Positions 6,253 to 6,885 of a stretch of DNA of 6,885 nt are shown here, piece by piece. The position numbers were made by a program, and so were the translations under genes. How positions within the stretch are numbered: position 1 is the first letter of the stretch; every line of letters begins with the position of its first letter. Source of the stretch: Bacillota bacterium (GTDB lineage Bacteria > Bacillota > Clostridia > Lachnospirales > Lachnospiraceae). Where the stretch lies: NCBI GenBank assembly GCA_023460575.1, contig JAEWPQ010000059.1:1-6885 (forward strand), in the 5' to 3' direction. The notes under the pieces were generated by a model that searched no databases, was not told the origin of the DNA, and saw only the letters and a program-made list of their open reading frames with translations.

Positions 6253-6885
6253 TTACTTGCTATTCTCCAGGGGGAGCACCTCAGTATATTCTACCTTCCC
6301 CCACCGATTGGCTGAAAAGCGACTGAAATTGGCATCTGACCAATCGGTCAGTAACTTATCATACAAAAAATATTCTTTGTATTGAAGTAAATCCTCTTTT
6401 GTTAATCCTGATTTTTCTATAATCAAAAGAATTTCTTGTAGATTTTCTGTCCGTTTTCTAAGCTCTTCTGAAGATTCGTTTGATTCTCCAGAATCTAATT
6501 CACTATATACACATTCCACCGCTTCATGCAGTTGTTTAGTTTTAATATCATATGTATATCGAAAAACTATTCTAAATTCATTGAACCGTTTCACTGCTAT
6601 TATCTCCATAGTTTTTTCGTTGCGGTCAAAAACAATAACTAAACTTTCTCCTTCGCTTAAATGATCTTCTTTATACTTATTTCTAAAATAACCATCAGTT
6701 GTATAATTACTTTCCGCATCTCTGGAGACTGGTTTTATCTGCGGCATTCTGCTAAAAGAATCTGCCGGATTTCCCAGCCCCCCCAGTGCCCCCCCCCACC
6801 AATCATAATGGGTTCGGATTCTGGTATAATACATTTGGTCAAAAACATTCTGTATCTGAATAAATTGCTTATAAACCAAGGTTCC
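6253..6885 (-). CDS. TipC-like membrane-anchored immunity protein, copy 3 (5' end outside window)
   Basis: This is the carboxy-terminal 210 residues of a third paralogue. The frame is open to base 6885, where it reads GTLVYKQF, equal to residues 22-29 of copy 2, so about 21 codons with the true start and most of the membrane helix lie beyond the window. The TTG at 6879 is not the start. It keeps the Gly/Trp-rich loop DWWGGALGGLGN seen in copy 1, encoded by uninterrupted runs of 9 and 7 G that are broken up in copy 1. The variable segment reads YSELDSGESNESSEELRKRTENL. The ending LLTDWSDANFSRFS...WGKVEYTEVLPLENSK is the same as in copy 2. The mixture, like copy 1 in the loop and like copy 2 at the end, suggests recombination among copies. 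The predicted role is protection against a toxin acting outside the membrane. Confidence 0.78.
   Translation of the reverse strand, partial: GTLVYKQFIQIQNVFDQMYYTRIRTHYDWWGGALGGLGNPADSFSRMPQIKPVSRDAESNYTTDGYFRNKYKEDHLSEGESLVIVFDRNEKTMEIIAVKRFNEFRIVFRYTYDIKTKQLHEAVECVYSELDSGESNESSEELRKRTENLQEILLIIEKSGLTKEDLLQYKEYFLYDKLLTDWSDANFSRFSANRWGKVEYTEVLPLENSK
6778..6797 (-). repeat. Two poly-G (coding strand) tracts in copy 3
   Basis: The plus strand has seven C at 6778-6784 and nine C at 6789-6797, separated by AGTG. On the coding strand these are G7 and G9 tracts encoding the Gly-Gly pairs of the loop. The matching region of copy 1 (about 5192-5217) is interrupted by A and T and holds no run longer than four. 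Such tracts are prone to slippage, and with the nearby GGG they also fit a G-quadruplex pattern. Confidence 0.8.

Noticed and set aside
6155..6385. Plus-strand 76-codon frame with a hydrophobic N-terminus, and a similar one at 4600-4812
   Set aside because: The two resemble each other only because the spacer and paralogue ends are duplicated. Both are antisense to immunity-gene ends and the hydrophobic stretch arises from a T-rich spacer.

Overview
The window is a single-strand gene block: every credible gene reads on the minus strand, so transcription runs from high to low coordinates. Protein style, Shine-Dalgarno sites of the GGAG type, moderate G+C and an AT-richer right-hand end suggest a Firmicute of class Clostridia, plausibly a gut Lachnospiraceae-type organism. 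This placement is inferred from style only; no rRNA or other marker is present.

Right-hand part (about 4680-6885). Three tandem paralogues encode small type II membrane proteins: one N-terminal transmembrane helix followed by an extracellular domain. They resemble TipC-family immunity proteins, which protect from toxins acting outside the membrane (TelC of Streptococcus intermedius, which attacks lipid II). The rightmost copy is cut by the window edge. The middle copy lacks a 16-residue Gly/Trp-rich loop. In the rightmost copy that loop is encoded by runs of 9 and 7 G. Between the right and middle copies lies a decayed fragment of the 5' end of the downstream Hsp70-like gene, showing how the array arose by tandem duplication.

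Left-hand part (1-4632). Four tightly spaced genes, in order of transcription: a large Hsp70/actin-fold ATPase with a SAP-like N-terminal segment; a 258-residue protein of the type found in phage-tail-like contractile machines; a 182-residue protein resembling Imm11/DUF1629; and the first 202 codons of a VgrG/gpD-like spike protein that runs out of the window. The gaps are 3 to about 31 bases and each carries a ribosome binding site, so this is very probably one operon.

Together the window looks like part of a Firmicutes contractile injection system (T6SS-like or extracellular type) with a bank of immunity genes at its upstream edge. The matching toxin, sheath, tube and baseplate genes are not in the window and are presumably beyond its ends. 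The Hsp70-like ATPase inside such an operon and the duplication scar are the most unusual points. No RNA genes, CRISPR arrays, insertion sequences or convincing terminators were seen.
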